Origin: JAFAZI01 sp035501255
Lineage (GTDB): Bacteria; Actinomycetota; Actinomycetes; JAFAQI01
DNA length: 64,000 bases
NCBI GenBank assembly: GCA_035501255.1
Contig: DATJWM010000086.1
Location: 19,099-83,098 of the forward strand
Direction: 5' to 3'
Shown: in pieces, positions 51,654-61,862 of the stretch
How the letters are laid out: each line of letters starts with the position of its first letter
Position numbering within the stretch: position 1 is the first letter of the stretch
The notes under the pieces: model-generated
The model's database searches: none
Told to the model about the DNA's origin: nothing
Seen by the model: the letters and a program-made list of their open reading frames with translations, nothing else
Made by a program: the position numbers and the translations under genes

Positions 51654-54464
51654 ATGACGGCGTACGTCTCGTTCCTTTTGCTCGGCCTGGCAAACGGGGC
51701 GACGTACGCGGCGCTGGGTCTCGCGCTGGTCGTGACCTACCGCAGCTCGAAGGTGATGAACCTCGCGGTGAGCGCGATCGCGCTCTTTGCAGCGACCATC
51801 TACGCCGGCTTGCGAAGCGGCCAGGTACCGCTGCTGCTTCCGGGGCTCCCTGAAACCTGGAACATCGGCGGCGAGCTCGGATTCCTGCCGGCGGCCCTGC
51901 TGGCCCTGGCCGTCACCGCGGCTCTCGGTCTGATCCTCTACCTCCTCGTGTTCCGACCTCTGCGCTCGGCGCCGGGAGTCGCCACCGCGGTCGCCTCGCT
52001 CGGAATCTCCGTAGTGCTGACGAGCCTCATCGCCTTGCGTAGCGGCACGGCTCCCCCACCGGTCCCCGAGGTATTCCCCTCGGGCCTGATCCACATCGGC
52101 GGAGTGTCCGTGCCGAAGGACCGGGTCTGGTTCGCACTCACGGTGATCGCGATTGCACTGGTCGTCGGTGCGATCTGGAAACACACCCGGTTCGGCCTAA
52201 TCAGCCGCGCGGTCTCGCAGAACGAAAAGGGGGCGTTCGTCTCGGGGATCCCCGCGGACCGGGTGGCCGCGGCGAGCTGGATGATCAGCACGATGGTCGC
52301 CGGTCTCGCCGGGATCCTGATGGCGCCGATCGTCGCCCCGGTTCCGATCAACTACGCCTTGTTCCTCGTCCCCGCCCTCGCGGTCGCGACCCTCGGCGGT
52401 TTCGAGTCGATTTGGGCGGCCGTGGCGGGTGGGCTCGCCGTCGGGATGATCCAATCGGTGCTCAACTACGCGCAGGCGAAGCACACCTGGTTGCCGAGTT
52501 CGGGACTTGCCGAGTTCGTGCCGCTGGCGTTGTTGCTGATTGTTCTGGTCGTACGGGCCAAACCGCTGCCGAGCCGCGGAATGTACGAGGCCCGCCGCCT
52601 GGGCCACGCCCCGCGGGCTTACCACCTGCTTCCCACCGCAGCAGCAGCGACGGTCGTGGCGGCGGTCGGGCTCGGGCTCCTTCACCACCAGTGGCGGGCG
52701 GCGTTGCTCGTCACCGTGATCTTCGCGTTGATCTCTCTGTCGCAGATGGTCGTGACCGGCTTGTCCGGGCAGATCTCCCTGGTGCAACTCCCCCTGGCCG
52801 GGGTGGCAGCCTTCCTGACCGCGGAGCTTTCCGCCTATTGGACGATGCCGTGGGGTGGACACCTGCCGTTCCCGCTGACCACGTTGGTTGCCGCCCTCGG
52901 CGCCACCGTGGTCGGGGTCGTCTTCGCACTCCCGGCCGTGCGGATTCGCGGCCTGGCCGTCGCGGTGCTGACCCTTGCCCTCGGCGTGGAGTTGGAAGCG
53001 TTGTGGTTCCGCAACTACGACATCGTGGGGGCGTCGGGGAAGAACGTGGACGGCCCGTCGCTGTTCGGCTGGGATCTGTCGGTGGGTGGCGGAGCCGGAT
53101 ACCCGCGGCTCGGATTTTGCCTCATGACGCTGGCGGTGCTCGTCGCTGCGGCGATCGCCGTCGTGAAACTCCGTTCCAGCTCGCTGGGTGCGGCCATGCT
53201 TGCGGTTCGCGCGAACGAGAAGGCGGCCTCCGCCGCCGGCGTTCACGTGGTCCGCACCAAGATCATCGCTTTTGCCCTCGCCGCGTTCATCGCAGGTCTC
53301 GGTGGTTCCCTGCTCGCCTACCAACAGGGAAACGTCACCGATGACTCATTCAGCGCTTACCTGGGTCTCAGTGTGTTCGCGACGGCGTACCTCGGTGGGA
53401 TCACATCGGTGTCGGGCGCGATGGTTGCCGGCGTACTCGCCGAAAGCGGAATCTTCGTCACCTTCTTCGACAAGTACCTGTCGTTCCTTTCTCTCGGTGA
53501 CTGGTACGCCGTCCTCGCCGGAATCGGCCTGATCGTCACGGTCGTGAAGAACCCGGAGGGAATCGTCGGTCCCGCACATCGCTGGCTCGCTGCACGACGG
53601 TTGAGCCACCAGGGCACCGGGACCACGCGCGCGGACGTGCCGAGACCCGCGGTGCCCGCCCGCCCGACCCCGTCCGGCGCAACGCCGCTGTCGGTCCGAG
53701 AAGTCGAAGTCCACTACGGCGGCGTCGCGGCGGTGTCCAAGGTCGGGTTCGACGTCCCTGCGGGGTCGATCACGGGTCTGATCGGACCCAACGGCGCGGG
53801 CAAGACGACCTTGCTCGACGCGATCAGCGGGTTCGTCGGATGCCGCGGCCAGATCCTGCTCGCCGGCACCGAGATCGGCCAGCTGCCAGCACACGTGCGG
53901 GCCGAACGGGGTCTCGGGCGCACCTTCCAGTCGATCGAGCTCTACGACGACCTGACCGTCGCCGAAAACGTCGCGGTCGGACAGGCCGCAGCAGGTCATC
54001 ACGACCACGATTCGGCCCGCCAGGCGCTTGCCCGGACCCTCGGCATTCTCGGCCTGACCGAGCAGGCCGACAGGCCAGCGTCCGAGCTCTCCCAGGGCAC
54101 CCGCCAGCTGGTCTCGATCGCCCGGGCGGTGGCGGGCGAGCCGGCAGTGCTGCTGCTCGACGAACCCGCCGCCGGTCTGGACTCCACCGAAAGCCGCTGG
54201 CTCGGAGGACGGTTGCGTGACCTGCGCGACACCGGGATGGCCATCCTGCTGGTCGATCATGACCTCGAGCTCGTCCTCACCCTGTGCGACACCGTTCAGG
54301 TGCTCGACTTCGGGCAACTCATCGCGTCGGGGACGCCGGCAGAGACCCGAGCCGACCCGCGTGTGCGAGCCGCCTACATCGGCACCGAACGACACCAGCG
54401 CCCGCCCACCCCGACTCCGCGACCGGTGAGGGTCGCCAGCCAACCTGATGGCAGCCCGGCATGA
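51654..54464 (+). CDS. Fused LivH-LivM-LivG branched-chain-amino-acid-type ABC transporter
   Basis: 936-residue fusion from ATG 51654. Residues ~1-310 are a LivH permease (LVVTYRSSKVMNLAVSAI), ~335-655 a LivM permease (GLSGQISLVQLPLAGVAAF; NEKAASAAGVHVVRTK) and ~690-925 a LivG ATPase: Walker A GPNGAGKTT, signature LSQGTRQLVSIARA, Walker B LLLDEPAAGLD. Usually these are three genes. LivF follows with a 4-bp overlap and the substrate-binding lipoprotein after that, giving a complete importer. Substrate unknown; related systems move amino acids, urea, or aromatic acids. Confidence 0.92.
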   Translation: MTAYVSFLLLGLANGATYAALGLALVVTYRSSKVMNLAVSAIALFAATIYAGLRSGQVPLLLPGLPETWNIGGELGFLPAALLALAVTAALGLILYLLVFRPLRSAPGVATAVASLGISVVLTSLIALRSGTAPPPVPEVFPSGLIHIGGVSVPKDRVWFALTVIAIALVVGAIWKHTRFGLISRAVSQNEKGAFVSGIPADRVAAASWMISTMVAGLAGILMAPIVAPVPINYALFLVPALAVATLGGFESIWAAVAGGLAVGMIQSVLNYAQAKHTWLPSSGLAEFVPLALLLIVLVVRAKPLPSRGMYEARRLGHAPRAYHLLPTAAAATVVAAVGLGLLHHQWRAALLVTVIFALISLSQMVVTGLSGQISLVQLPLAGVAAFLTAELSAYWTMPWGGHLPFPLTTLVAALGATVVGVVFALPAVRIRGLAVAVLTLALGVELEALWFRNYDIVGASGKNVDGPSLFGWDLSVGGGAGYPRLGFCLMTLAVLVAAAIAVVKLRSSSLGAAMLAVRANEKAASAAGVHVVRTKIIAFALAAFIAGLGGSLLAYQQGNVTDDSFSAYLGLSVFATAYLGGITSVSGAMVAGVLAESGIFVTFFDKYLSFLSLGDWYAVLAGIGLIVTVVKNPEGIVGPAHRWLAARRLSHQGTGTTRADVPRPAVPARPTPSGATPLSVREVEVHYGGVAAVSKVGFDVPAGSITGLIGPNGAGKTTLLDAISGFVGCRGQILLAGTEIGQLPAHVRAERGLGRTFQSIELYDDLTVAENVAVGQAAAGHHDHDSARQALARTLGILGLTEQADRPASELSQGTRQLVSIARAVAGEPAVLLLDEPAAGLDSTESRWLGGRLRDLRDTGMAILLVDHDLELVLTLCDTVQVLDFGQLIASGTPAETRADPRVRAAYIGTERHQRPPTPTPRPVRVASQPDGSPA

Positions 54465-55222
54465 GCGTCACCGCGCAAGCACCCCAACCGCCAGGAGCGT
54501 CCACCGCCCCTGCCCTCGTCGTGAGCGGACTCGACGCGGGCTACCACGATCAGCCCTGCGTTCGAGCTTTCGACCTCTCGATCGACCCGGGAACCGTGCT
54601 CGCCCTCGTCGGGCCCAACGGCGCCGGCAAGACCACTCTGCTTCTGACCATGGCCGGGCTGCTTCCCCGGATCGCCGGGGACGTCACCGTCGACGGTGCT
54701 CCGCTCAGCAACGGAAACCCGCGTGACGCCGCCTCGCATGGTCTCGTTCTCGTCCCCGATGATCGAGCACTGTTCACCGGGCTCACTGCCGAGGAGAACC
54801 TGCAGGCTGCGCGCCGCAAGGGAGGTCCGGCACCTCGCGACATGCTGGAGCTCTTCCCCGCCCTCGAGCAACGCTGGAAGGTGGCGGCCGGCAACCTCTC
54901 CGGCGGCGAGCAACAGATGCTCGCCGTGGCCCGCGGCCTGATGCGGCAACCGACCGTGCTCCTGATCGACGAGCTGAGCATGGGGCTTGCACCGGTCGTC
55001 GTCGAATCCGTCCTTCCCGCCGTACGAACGATCGCTGACTCCCACGGCGCCGCCGTGATCCTCGTCGAACAGCACGTGCACCTCGCGCTCGAGATCGCCG
55101 ACACCGCGATGGTTCTGGTTCACGGGACCGTCTCGATTCAGGGTCCGGCACAAGACCTCGCCGGCGATCTCGAGGCCCTCGAGGCCGCCTACCTCGGAAC
55201 CACAACTCAAGGAGAGCAATGA
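54461..55222 (+). CDS. livF: LivF-type ABC ATPase
   Basis: 253-residue ATPase of the branched-chain amino acid family. Walker A GPNGAGKTTLL, signature NLSGGEQQMLAVARGLM, Walker B VLLIDELSMGLAP, switch His in VEQHVHLALE. Start overlaps the end of the LivHMG gene by 4 bp and its stop overlaps the solute-binding protein start (ATGA), so translation is coupled. Pairs with the LivG domain of the upstream fusion. Confidence 0.93.
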   Translation: MSVTAQAPQPPGASTAPALVVSGLDAGYHDQPCVRAFDLSIDPGTVLALVGPNGAGKTTLLLTMAGLLPRIAGDVTVDGAPLSNGNPRDAASHGLVLVPDDRALFTGLTAEENLQAARRKGGPAPRDMLELFPALEQRWKVAAGNLSGGEQQMLAVARGLMRQPTVLLIDELSMGLAPVVVESVLPAVRTIADSHGAAVILVEQHVHLALEIADTAMVLVHGTVSIQGPAQDLAGDLEALEAAYLGTTTQGEQ

Positions 55223-56493
55223 CGTCCGCGAACCGCCTCACCCGACGCGCGCACCGCGTCCCCACCATCGCCGTCGCGGTTGTCGCGGTCGCAGCGGTGG
55301 CACTTGCTGCGGCGTGTTCCGGGGGCAGCTCAGGCGGCGGCTCAAAAGCCGCCGCCGAAAAGACACTCGGGCCCACCCACGTCGCCACGGGTGCTCCGTT
55401 GAAGATCGGCTACGTCTACGACGGATCGAGTGCCGGGATCGACAACACGTCGAACCTTCAGGCAGCCCAAGCGGCAGTCAAGTACGTGAACAACTACCTG
55501 AACGGGGTCGCAGGCCGACCGCTCAGCCTCGACGTGTGCAGCACCAACCAGACACCAGCCGGCGCAAAGACCTGTGTGAGCCAGTTCGTCACAGACGGCG
55601 TCCCGATCGTTCTGAACGGGGTGACCGGTCAGGCCGCGAGTCTGTTCGCACCCCTTGCGAAACAGGGAGTCCCCGTCTTCGTCGACGGCTCCGGCGACCC
55701 AGCGAGCTTCTCGCAACCGGGCATCGACATCCTGATCAACGGACTGGTCGGTCTCATCGGAGCCCCCGCTGCGCTCGCCAAGGAAGCGGGCGTCAAGCTG
55801 GCGGCAATCGCGGTGATCAACGTTCCTGCCGCGGTCGGGGCGATCAAGAGCGCCGCGCCATTGTTCTACGGCGAGTACGGCGTGCAGACGGACATCGTCG
55901 CGATCCCGCCCGGCACGCCGGACGCTTCACCGCAGATCGACGCGGCGCTCAGCCGGCATCCCGGACAGTTCATGGTCGTCGGCGACACCAACCTCTGCCA
56001 GACCGTGATGAAGGCGCTCGGCAACGCCGCATTCCAGGGCCAACAGGTCGCCTACTCGGGGTGCATCACTCCGGAGTCGTCAAAACAGTTGACCAACGTT
56101 GCGGGGACCTATGTCTACCCGGGACAGATCGACACCGGCGACAGCCGGACCGTCGCCGTCTACAACGCGGCGATGGACCTGTACGCGCCTTCGGGGTATG
56201 ACCACGCCGGTGCCTCAATGGCCGACTACCAGGCCGTCGTCGGTTTCGTGGAGGCGACCGAGGGACTCCACGGACAGGTCACGAAAGCCAGCATCCAGCA
56301 AGCGATCCACTCGATGCCGCCCAAGCCGATGCCGCTCATGCCCGGAGTCACGTTCCAATGCAACAAGAAGCAGTTCCCGATCGCCAAAAACATCTGCAGC
56401 ATCGACGTTTTGCAGGCGCGGCTCGACGCGAGCGGCAGCCCGACGAACTACGAGGTGTTCAGCGGTAAGACCCTGCTCACCGGGAAGGTTTGA
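55219..56493 (+). CDS. ABC substrate-binding lipoprotein (LivK/AmiC type)
   Basis: 424 residues. Lipobox in VALAAACSGGSS (Cys ~33). The mature part begins KIGYVYDGSSAGIDNTSN and has the type-I periplasmic-binding fold. Start ATG 55219 overlaps the LivF stop. It is the binding protein of the LivHMG-LivF importer. It is distinct from the lipoprotein at 27422; the two share fold but low sequence similarity. Confidence 0.88.
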   Translation: MTSANRLTRRAHRVPTIAVAVVAVAAVALAAACSGGSSGGGSKAAAEKTLGPTHVATGAPLKIGYVYDGSSAGIDNTSNLQAAQAAVKYVNNYLNGVAGRPLSLDVCSTNQTPAGAKTCVSQFVTDGVPIVLNGVTGQAASLFAPLAKQGVPVFVDGSGDPASFSQPGIDILINGLVGLIGAPAALAKEAGVKLAAIAVINVPAAVGAIKSAAPLFYGEYGVQTDIVAIPPGTPDASPQIDAALSRHPGQFMVVGDTNLCQTVMKALGNAAFQGQQVAYSGCITPESSKQLTNVAGTYVYPGQIDTGDSRTVAVYNAAMDLYAPSGYDHAGASMADYQAVVGFVEATEGLHGQVTKASIQQAIHSMPPKPMPLMPGVTFQCNKKQFPIAKNICSIDVLQARLDASGSPTNYEVFSGKTLLTGKV

Positions 56494-56523
56494 CCCCGCA
56501 GATCCACCAACCGGAAGGAAATC

Positions 56524-56985
56524 ATGAAGAAGCTCGTCGTCGCCGTCGGCGCGGCCGGTCTCATCGGCGCCGGCATCGCCGGTCCCGCCGTCGCGCAGGC
56601 ACATCCGCACCACGTTCCGGCCAAGTCCTACAAGTCGTTCAAGCTCACCGTGAAGCCCTCGAAGCCGAAGGCTGGTCAGAGGGTGACAGCTTCGGGGACA
56701 AGCACCGAGAAGAACGCAAGCTTCAACTGCATCGAGATCGTGATTCAGAAGGGGCACACGCCCGGCTCAGCGAACGCCTGGGTTCCCACCCTGCGAACAC
56801 CGACGTCCAACTCCAAAGGCAAGGTCGTCTGCAAGGACACCTTCACCAAGTTCTCCCATACGCTCAAGGGGAAGAAGCACTCGTGCCCGCCGAGCAAGTC
56901 CGACAAAAAGTCCGGGTGGAGCTGCGGCATGGTGATCGCCTCGAACGACCGCAAGTCGATTGGCATTGCAAAGTTCAAGTTCTAG
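56524..56985 (+). CDS. Secreted hypothetical protein
   Basis: 153-residue exported protein. A signal peptide runs to about residue 27 (KKLVVAVGAAGLIGAGIAGP). The mature protein is Lys/Ser-rich with an Ig-like feel (FKLTVKPSKPKAGQRVTASG) and four Cys, probably two disulfides. AAGGA lies 6 nt upstream. It is 30 bp after the substrate-binding protein gene on the same strand and may be co-transcribed. Function unknown. Confidence 0.65.
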   Translation: MKKLVVAVGAAGLIGAGIAGPAVAQAHPHHVPAKSYKSFKLTVKPSKPKAGQRVTASGTSTEKNASFNCIEIVIQKGHTPGSANAWVPTLRTPTSNSKGKVVCKDTFTKFSHTLKGKKHSCPPSKSDKKSGWSCGMVIASNDRKSIGIAKFKF

Positions 56986-56997
56986 AAGCGAGCAACG

Positions 56998-57034
56998 CCG
57001 AGGGTGGACTCTGTTCAATCGAGTCCACCCTCGG
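56998..57034. terminator. Bidirectional hairpin terminator
   Basis: CCGAGGGTGGACTC and GAGTCCACCCTCGG form a perfect 14-bp stem with a 9-base loop. It lies between convergent genes (small secreted protein and the lamin-tail protein). No T run follows, so its strength is uncertain, but position and stem are typical. Confidence 0.7.
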
Positions 57035-57075
57035 GTGGCCCGGGAGCATGTCCTGCTCCCACCCAGCGCACAGTG

Positions 57076-60000
57076 CTACAGCGCGCCCGCGAGGCCAATC
57101 AGGGTCGCCGCCTGGCTCGCGGTGAGCCAGGCGCCCGAGACGAGAGCCTGAACCGACGAGGCGTACGCGTTGAGCAGCGCGTTCTTTGCGGCAGGCGAGA
57201 CCTTCGGCGTCAGTTGCAGCTCAATCGAGGTCACCACCTTGACAAGCGCATTCACCGCGAGCTTGATCAGCGCATTCGACGACTTGTATTTGGCTGAACC
57301 TTGCACCAACTCGGCCGTCAGCGTGGATAGGTCCGCTGGGGTCACGGTCACTGTGAACGTGGTCGTCGCGGTCGTGGTGTTGCCGGCGTTGTCCGTCGCG
57401 GTGGCCGTCAGCGTATGAGGACCGGGGCCGAAGGAGTACGCCGGAGCGTTCACGTTGGTCCAGACCAGGGACGCTACGCCCGAGCCGCTGTCCGTCGCGG
57501 TCGCCGAGATTGCGACCGTGCCGAGCACCCCGTACGTCCCGGCGTTGCCGCTGAAGGTGATCGTCGGTGGCGTCAGGTCGGGAAGGTTGGGAGCAACACT
57601 GAGCGGAATGGTGCCGCTGTACAGGGCGTGGCCCCAGTCGGCCGAGGCGGCGTTGCCCGTGTGGTCGCTGTTCCAGGCGTTGCCCTCGCCGTAGATGCCG
57701 TCATCGGACCACACCACCTCGCGCTCGCCGTTCACGGCGGTCGAGGCCGGGGCGATGGCAAAGCCCTCGAGGTTGTCGTCAGGCAGGCCGGCCGGACGGT
57801 TGTAGCTCACCACGCGAGTGAAGTTGCCGTGGGCGTCGATCCGCAGGAGGCTGTCCACCACGCCGCAGTCGTTGTCGCAATCGGTCCAGATTCCCTGGTC
57901 ATCAGCGTTGAACTGCAGATCGGCGATCGCACTGGTGCCATCGATTCCGGTGTCGATATCGGCGACGCGCTGGTAGCTGCCGTCCGAGTTCAGGGCGTAC
58001 GCGTACACGTGACCGTTCTTCTCGAGGCCGAGGAAGAACAGGCCCGAACCGTGTAACGGGTAGTCCGCCGGGTCGTAGACCTTGTTCAGGTTCTGGTCGT
58101 GGAAGCCGTGCGCGGTGAGGAAGGAGTCCGGCACGTAGGTCACGCCCTCGAAGCCGAGGTTGGAATCGCCGCCGGTAGCCGCGATGACCGAGGGTACGAA
58201 TTCCGACGTGAGATCCCACTGCTGCACCGGTGCGAGCGTGGTGCCCGAGGCGTTGGGGTCGTATTCCAGCACTTCGTCCTTGGACACATTGCTGTTCACG
58301 TTGTCGCGCTCCGAGGTGACGAACAGGTCACCGTTGCCCCCGACCGTCAAGCCTTCGTCGTCTGGCTGGCTGACGCTCGGGTCGGTGCCGGAGAAGGTGA
58401 TGCCCTTGCCATTTCCCCAGTCGTTGTCGGTGGCCGGCAGAAACTTGCCAGTGACCGGATCCTTGACCAGCTTCCAGATGTGGTTCTTGTTCTGTGCCCC
58501 CCACAGCACACTGCCGTCGTTGTTGAAGACCAGAGAACTCATGTCGTTTCCGGTCGGGTCCTGGGGCGTGATGAACTCGCACTGGTTGTCGGCTGTGGAG
58601 ACCCCGTCAGTGGTGGGCCACGCGACCGCATCGGGGACCGCAATGGTGTCGCTGCCCGACGGAGCGCTCGGCGAGCACGTGCTGGGCAGCCCGGTGGGCG
58701 GCTGCTCGTTGTAGTACTGCACCGCTGCGGTGGGATCGGTCGAGGTGTCACACGACGAGTCGTTCGACGAACCGAACGACGCCACCTTGACGCTGTACCA
58801 CGAGGAGGCGGGCACGTCGTTTGTATTCGTGTTGACGGCTCCTGCACCATCGGGGCAGCGGGCGATCGTGTGATAGACCTCAGTGGTTGCCATCGGGCCG
58901 AGTCCCTGTGGGTCCAAGCTCTCGTCGTATCCCGCCTGACCGGCGCCGAAGGTCACCGAGTCGACCAGCGTGCCGTCGGGCAAGTAGAGCTTCACCGCGT
59001 CACCTCCGCTGCCAAGCCCCTGACCGGACTGGAACACGCCGTACCCGTGCGCCGGGATGCTGGTGATCTTGTTGCCATTGACGTCGAAGAGACGGCCCGA
59101 GAAATCCGTGGCACTGCTCGCGGCATGGCTGTCGATCTGCTTCCAACCCGTAATGTCGACCGCTTGATCGCCCTTGTTGTAGAGCTCGACCAGATCGCTG
59201 GCCGAGTTGGGTGAGGTGTTGAGCGCGGCGTAGAGCGCAGGTGGCAGATTCGAGGTGAGCTGTGAATTGTCGTTGTTGTCCGAGGTGACCTCGTTGATCA
59301 CGATGTTGGACCAGTTCGGGTCGATGCCGGTACCAACCGTGATGGTGAACGAGGCGCTGGCCGACGTGTTCGCGCTGTCAGTGGCGGTCGCTGTTACCCC
59401 GATGGTTCCCGCGGACGTCGGCGTGCCGGTGATCGCGCCCGTCGTCGGATCAATGCTCAGCCCAGTGCCGCTGAGTGCGGGTGCGCTCCACGCGTACGGC
59501 GGCGTACCTCCCGAGGCGGTGAGGCCGGTGAAGGAGAACGCGTGCCCGACGGTGGCGGTCTGGTTGCTGCCGCCCGCCACGGCCAGGGACGAGGCGCGCA
59601 CGCTGGTGGGGGTGGACGTACCCAAGGTGGAGGCGGCCGGAGACCCTACCGACCCACCGGCAGACTTCCAGGACCCTTCCGAATCACCGACCGTGGAGAC
59701 GGTCCACCCATTCGAGGTGCCGGTCGCGGCGGTGGCGAACGTGAACGCCGAACCGATGGCGGTCTGCTGATCACCGACGTTCCCCGCGGACACCCATGCG
59801 GATACACCCTTGCCCGGAGTGGCCAGGTTGTAGGAGACCTGGTCCAGCACGGCAGTGCCAGTGGAGATGTAGACGCTGCCGGACTTCTTCAGGGTGAAGG
59901 CGCCATCGTTGACGACTTTCACCGAAGGCGTCAGGCCCCACTCCGTGCGGAAGTCGGCGGGAGTCAGATCCGTGACGATCACCGACTCACCCGGCGCGAC

Positions 60001-60336
60001 GACCGTATTGGTCCCCGAACCGTCGGCAAGAGTCGCCAGTGACACCCCCGCCGTCGGCGAGGGTGCGCTGATTGTGGTGCTGCTGCTCGAGTCGAAGAAC
60101 CATCCGCTCACATCCTGAGCAGCACCGCCAATATTCGTCAGCTCGACGTACTCGCCATCACCACTGTCGCCGCCATAGGCAGCATTGCCGCCGTACGCAA
60201 GCTCAGTGATGACCAAATCAGCCGCTCCAGCCGCGTGCGCGGAGGGGGCGACGATCAGCAGACCCGCGGCAAGCGCCGTGATAGCGACCAGTGATCCGGT
60301 CATCCTGGTCACGATTCGCGGACGTGCTGCAGTCAC
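57076..60336 (-). CDS. Large secreted lamin-tail / Ig-like / propeller protein
   Basis: 1086 residues. GTG 60336 has GGGAG 5 nt upstream and precedes a signal peptide (MTGSLVAITALAAGLLIVAP). Domains in order: lamin-tail domain ~30-190 (DLVITELAYGGN), a He_PIG-type Ig-like domain ~240-330 (GGTPPYAWSAPALSGTGLSI), a second lamin-tail domain ~330-480 (IVINEVTSDNNDN), a beta-propeller-like region ~540-890 (PVQQWDLTSEFVPSV), then an Ig-like domain ending near 1010 and a short helical tail. Surface or matrix role likely; no enzymatic motif seen. Confidence 0.85.
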   Translation of the reverse strand: MTAARPRIVTRMTGSLVAITALAAGLLIVAPSAHAAGAADLVITELAYGGNAAYGGDSGDGEYVELTNIGGAAQDVSGWFFDSSSSTTISAPSPTAGVSLATLADGSGTNTVVAPGESVIVTDLTPADFRTEWGLTPSVKVVNDGAFTLKKSGSVYISTGTAVLDQVSYNLATPGKGVSAWVSAGNVGDQQTAIGSAFTFATAATGTSNGWTVSTVGDSEGSWKSAGGSVGSPAASTLGTSTPTSVRASSLAVAGGSNQTATVGHAFSFTGLTASGGTPPYAWSAPALSGTGLSIDPTTGAITGTPTSAGTIGVTATATDSANTSASASFTITVGTGIDPNWSNIVINEVTSDNNDNSQLTSNLPPALYAALNTSPNSASDLVELYNKGDQAVDITGWKQIDSHAASSATDFSGRLFDVNGNKITSIPAHGYGVFQSGQGLGSGGDAVKLYLPDGTLVDSVTFGAGQAGYDESLDPQGLGPMATTEVYHTIARCPDGAGAVNTNTNDVPASSWYSVKVASFGSSNDSSCDTSTDPTAAVQYYNEQPPTGLPSTCSPSAPSGSDTIAVPDAVAWPTTDGVSTADNQCEFITPQDPTGNDMSSLVFNNDGSVLWGAQNKNHIWKLVKDPVTGKFLPATDNDWGNGKGITFSGTDPSVSQPDDEGLTVGGNGDLFVTSERDNVNSNVSKDEVLEYDPNASGTTLAPVQQWDLTSEFVPSVIAATGGDSNLGFEGVTYVPDSFLTAHGFHDQNLNKVYDPADYPLHGSGLFFLGLEKNGHVYAYALNSDGSYQRVADIDTGIDGTSAIADLQFNADDQGIWTDCDNDCGVVDSLLRIDAHGNFTRVVSYNRPAGLPDDNLEGFAIAPASTAVNGEREVVWSDDGIYGEGNAWNSDHTGNAASADWGHALYSGTIPLSVAPNLPDLTPPTITFSGNAGTYGVLGTVAISATATDSGSGVASLVWTNVNAPAYSFGPGPHTLTATATDNAGNTTTATTTFTVTVTPADLSTLTAELVQGSAKYKSSNALIKLAVNALVKVVTSIELQLTPKVSPAAKNALLNAYASSVQALVSGAWLTASQAATLIGLAGAL

Positions 60337-60585
60337 GGTTTCTCCCCGTTCTCCTTGACCGGTGAGCCGGTCGGCCATCGAGACTCAGCCAGACAATAGA
60401 AGGCACGTCATGCCGCCACGGTGACAACGAACCGACAGGGATTCGTACCGGAGATGAACAGAACGCATCGGGGCACACGTCTCATCCTCGGCGATCAGTG
60501 GTTCGCACGGGAGCGGGAGGCCCCGCTCCGTCATCGCATCACTTCGGGGTCGTAGCCGTGCCTCAGCGCACTGGTAGCTATACGC

Positions 60586-61674
60586 TCATTTCGGCGGCGA
60601 GTCCTGATGATGCGTGCCTGAGTCTTCCTCGCTAGGGGCTCGCTCGCCGTCCTTGCGTCGGAGCGCTCCTTGAGCCCAGTAGGCGCGGCGGGCGACATCT
60701 GGATGCGCGCTAGCCGCTCGGGCGTTGAGCGAGTCGCGAAGCGACGGAGAGTCGGCGAGAACAGTGAGTCCTTCAAACCAGGATTCGTCACCACCGGTGT
60801 CGACCACCGTCAGCACCATTTTCGCAGCGACGCGTCGATCGGCTTCGGACAGACGCACGACTGGCAGGTCAGCGAGAATACGTAACGCAGCGGCGCTGTC
60901 AGGGTGACCCGACAAGCCGACCGCAGCGAGCCTGGCCGCCCACTCGCTGTCACTCAGTTGCAGCGCGAGGCGATAAGCCCAGCGGTTCGCCGACCAGGGT
61001 GAGCCGTCAGCTCTTCGCCGCGCGTTGCGGAAGATCAGGTCCCTAGCGATTTCGATTTCGTCTGGGGTCAACCTAGGTCGACGCAAGGAGGTCAGCATTA
61101 CCAGCGCCCTGCGGCGCACTCCCTCATCAGTTGACCGCAGTCGAGCCCTCAACTCTGCCCGCAACCGCTGTGTCGGTGCCCGTCGAGCCAGTCGGCAGAA
61201 CTCGGCGAACTCGCGGCGATCTCCCACGTCCACCAGATGTACCAGGACCCGCTCGAAACGCTCGCGCTGCCCGGGGCTCAGCTCGTGTCGAGTCAAGAGT
61301 TGCGCAATCCGCTCCTTGACGTAACCCGACCGGAAGCACCAAGGGTCGACCTCTAAGAACAGCAACGCACCGTCGAGCTCGGTTGGGTCACCGGCCTGGA
61401 GCCTGACCAACCCGTCCCAGAACGCCTGTGGATACATCTGCTCGTATGCAGCACGCGCTGCACCCGTCGCGCTCTGCCAAGCGGCGTGCTCCGCAGACCC
61501 CTGGTCGCGCCGCGCCCACGTTTCGTGAACACGACGGTTGGCCGCGTTCAGACGCTCGGCAGCGCTTAACCAGCCCTCGGCGGCACCCAACGCCCGCGAG
61601 CCACCCACCCCCGAACCGTAACGCGCACAGCACGTCGTCGAGTCGGACGACGGGAAGGGCATGCCTACCTTCAT
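60586..61674 (-). CDS. Hypothetical protein with HEAT-like helices
   Basis: 362 residues from ATG 61674, preceded by AAGGG. Helical, Arg-rich, no signal peptide. From residue ~165 it reads like paired short helices (EGVRRRALVMLTSLRRPRLT; DSAAALRILADLPVVRLSE), which suggests HEAT-type repeats. No catalytic motif. It lies in a stretch of unrelated small genes on the minus strand. Function unknown. Confidence 0.55.
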   Translation of the reverse strand: MKVGMPFPSSDSTTCCARYGSGVGGSRALGAAEGWLSAAERLNAANRRVHETWARRDQGSAEHAAWQSATGAARAAYEQMYPQAFWDGLVRLQAGDPTELDGALLFLEVDPWCFRSGYVKERIAQLLTRHELSPGQRERFERVLVHLVDVGDRREFAEFCRLARRAPTQRLRAELRARLRSTDEGVRRRALVMLTSLRRPRLTPDEIEIARDLIFRNARRRADGSPWSANRWAYRLALQLSDSEWAARLAAVGLSGHPDSAAALRILADLPVVRLSEADRRVAAKMVLTVVDTGGDESWFEGLTVLADSPSLRDSLNARAASAHPDVARRAYWAQGALRRKDGERAPSEEDSGTHHQDSPPK

Positions 61675-61862
61675 CGCTGCAGACCCTTCTTGAGCCACTT
61701 CCCGCCAAGGAACAGTGACCGGCGAGCGCACCCCGATAGAGAGCCACACGACACACCGCGGCGGGAGGCACTTAGAGAACGAACCCGCCGGTCACCTAAC
61801 TCCAAGCCTGGCCCGGCCGGAGCTACCGCGATTCAACAGGTAGGCACTTCTCGATCGTCGGT

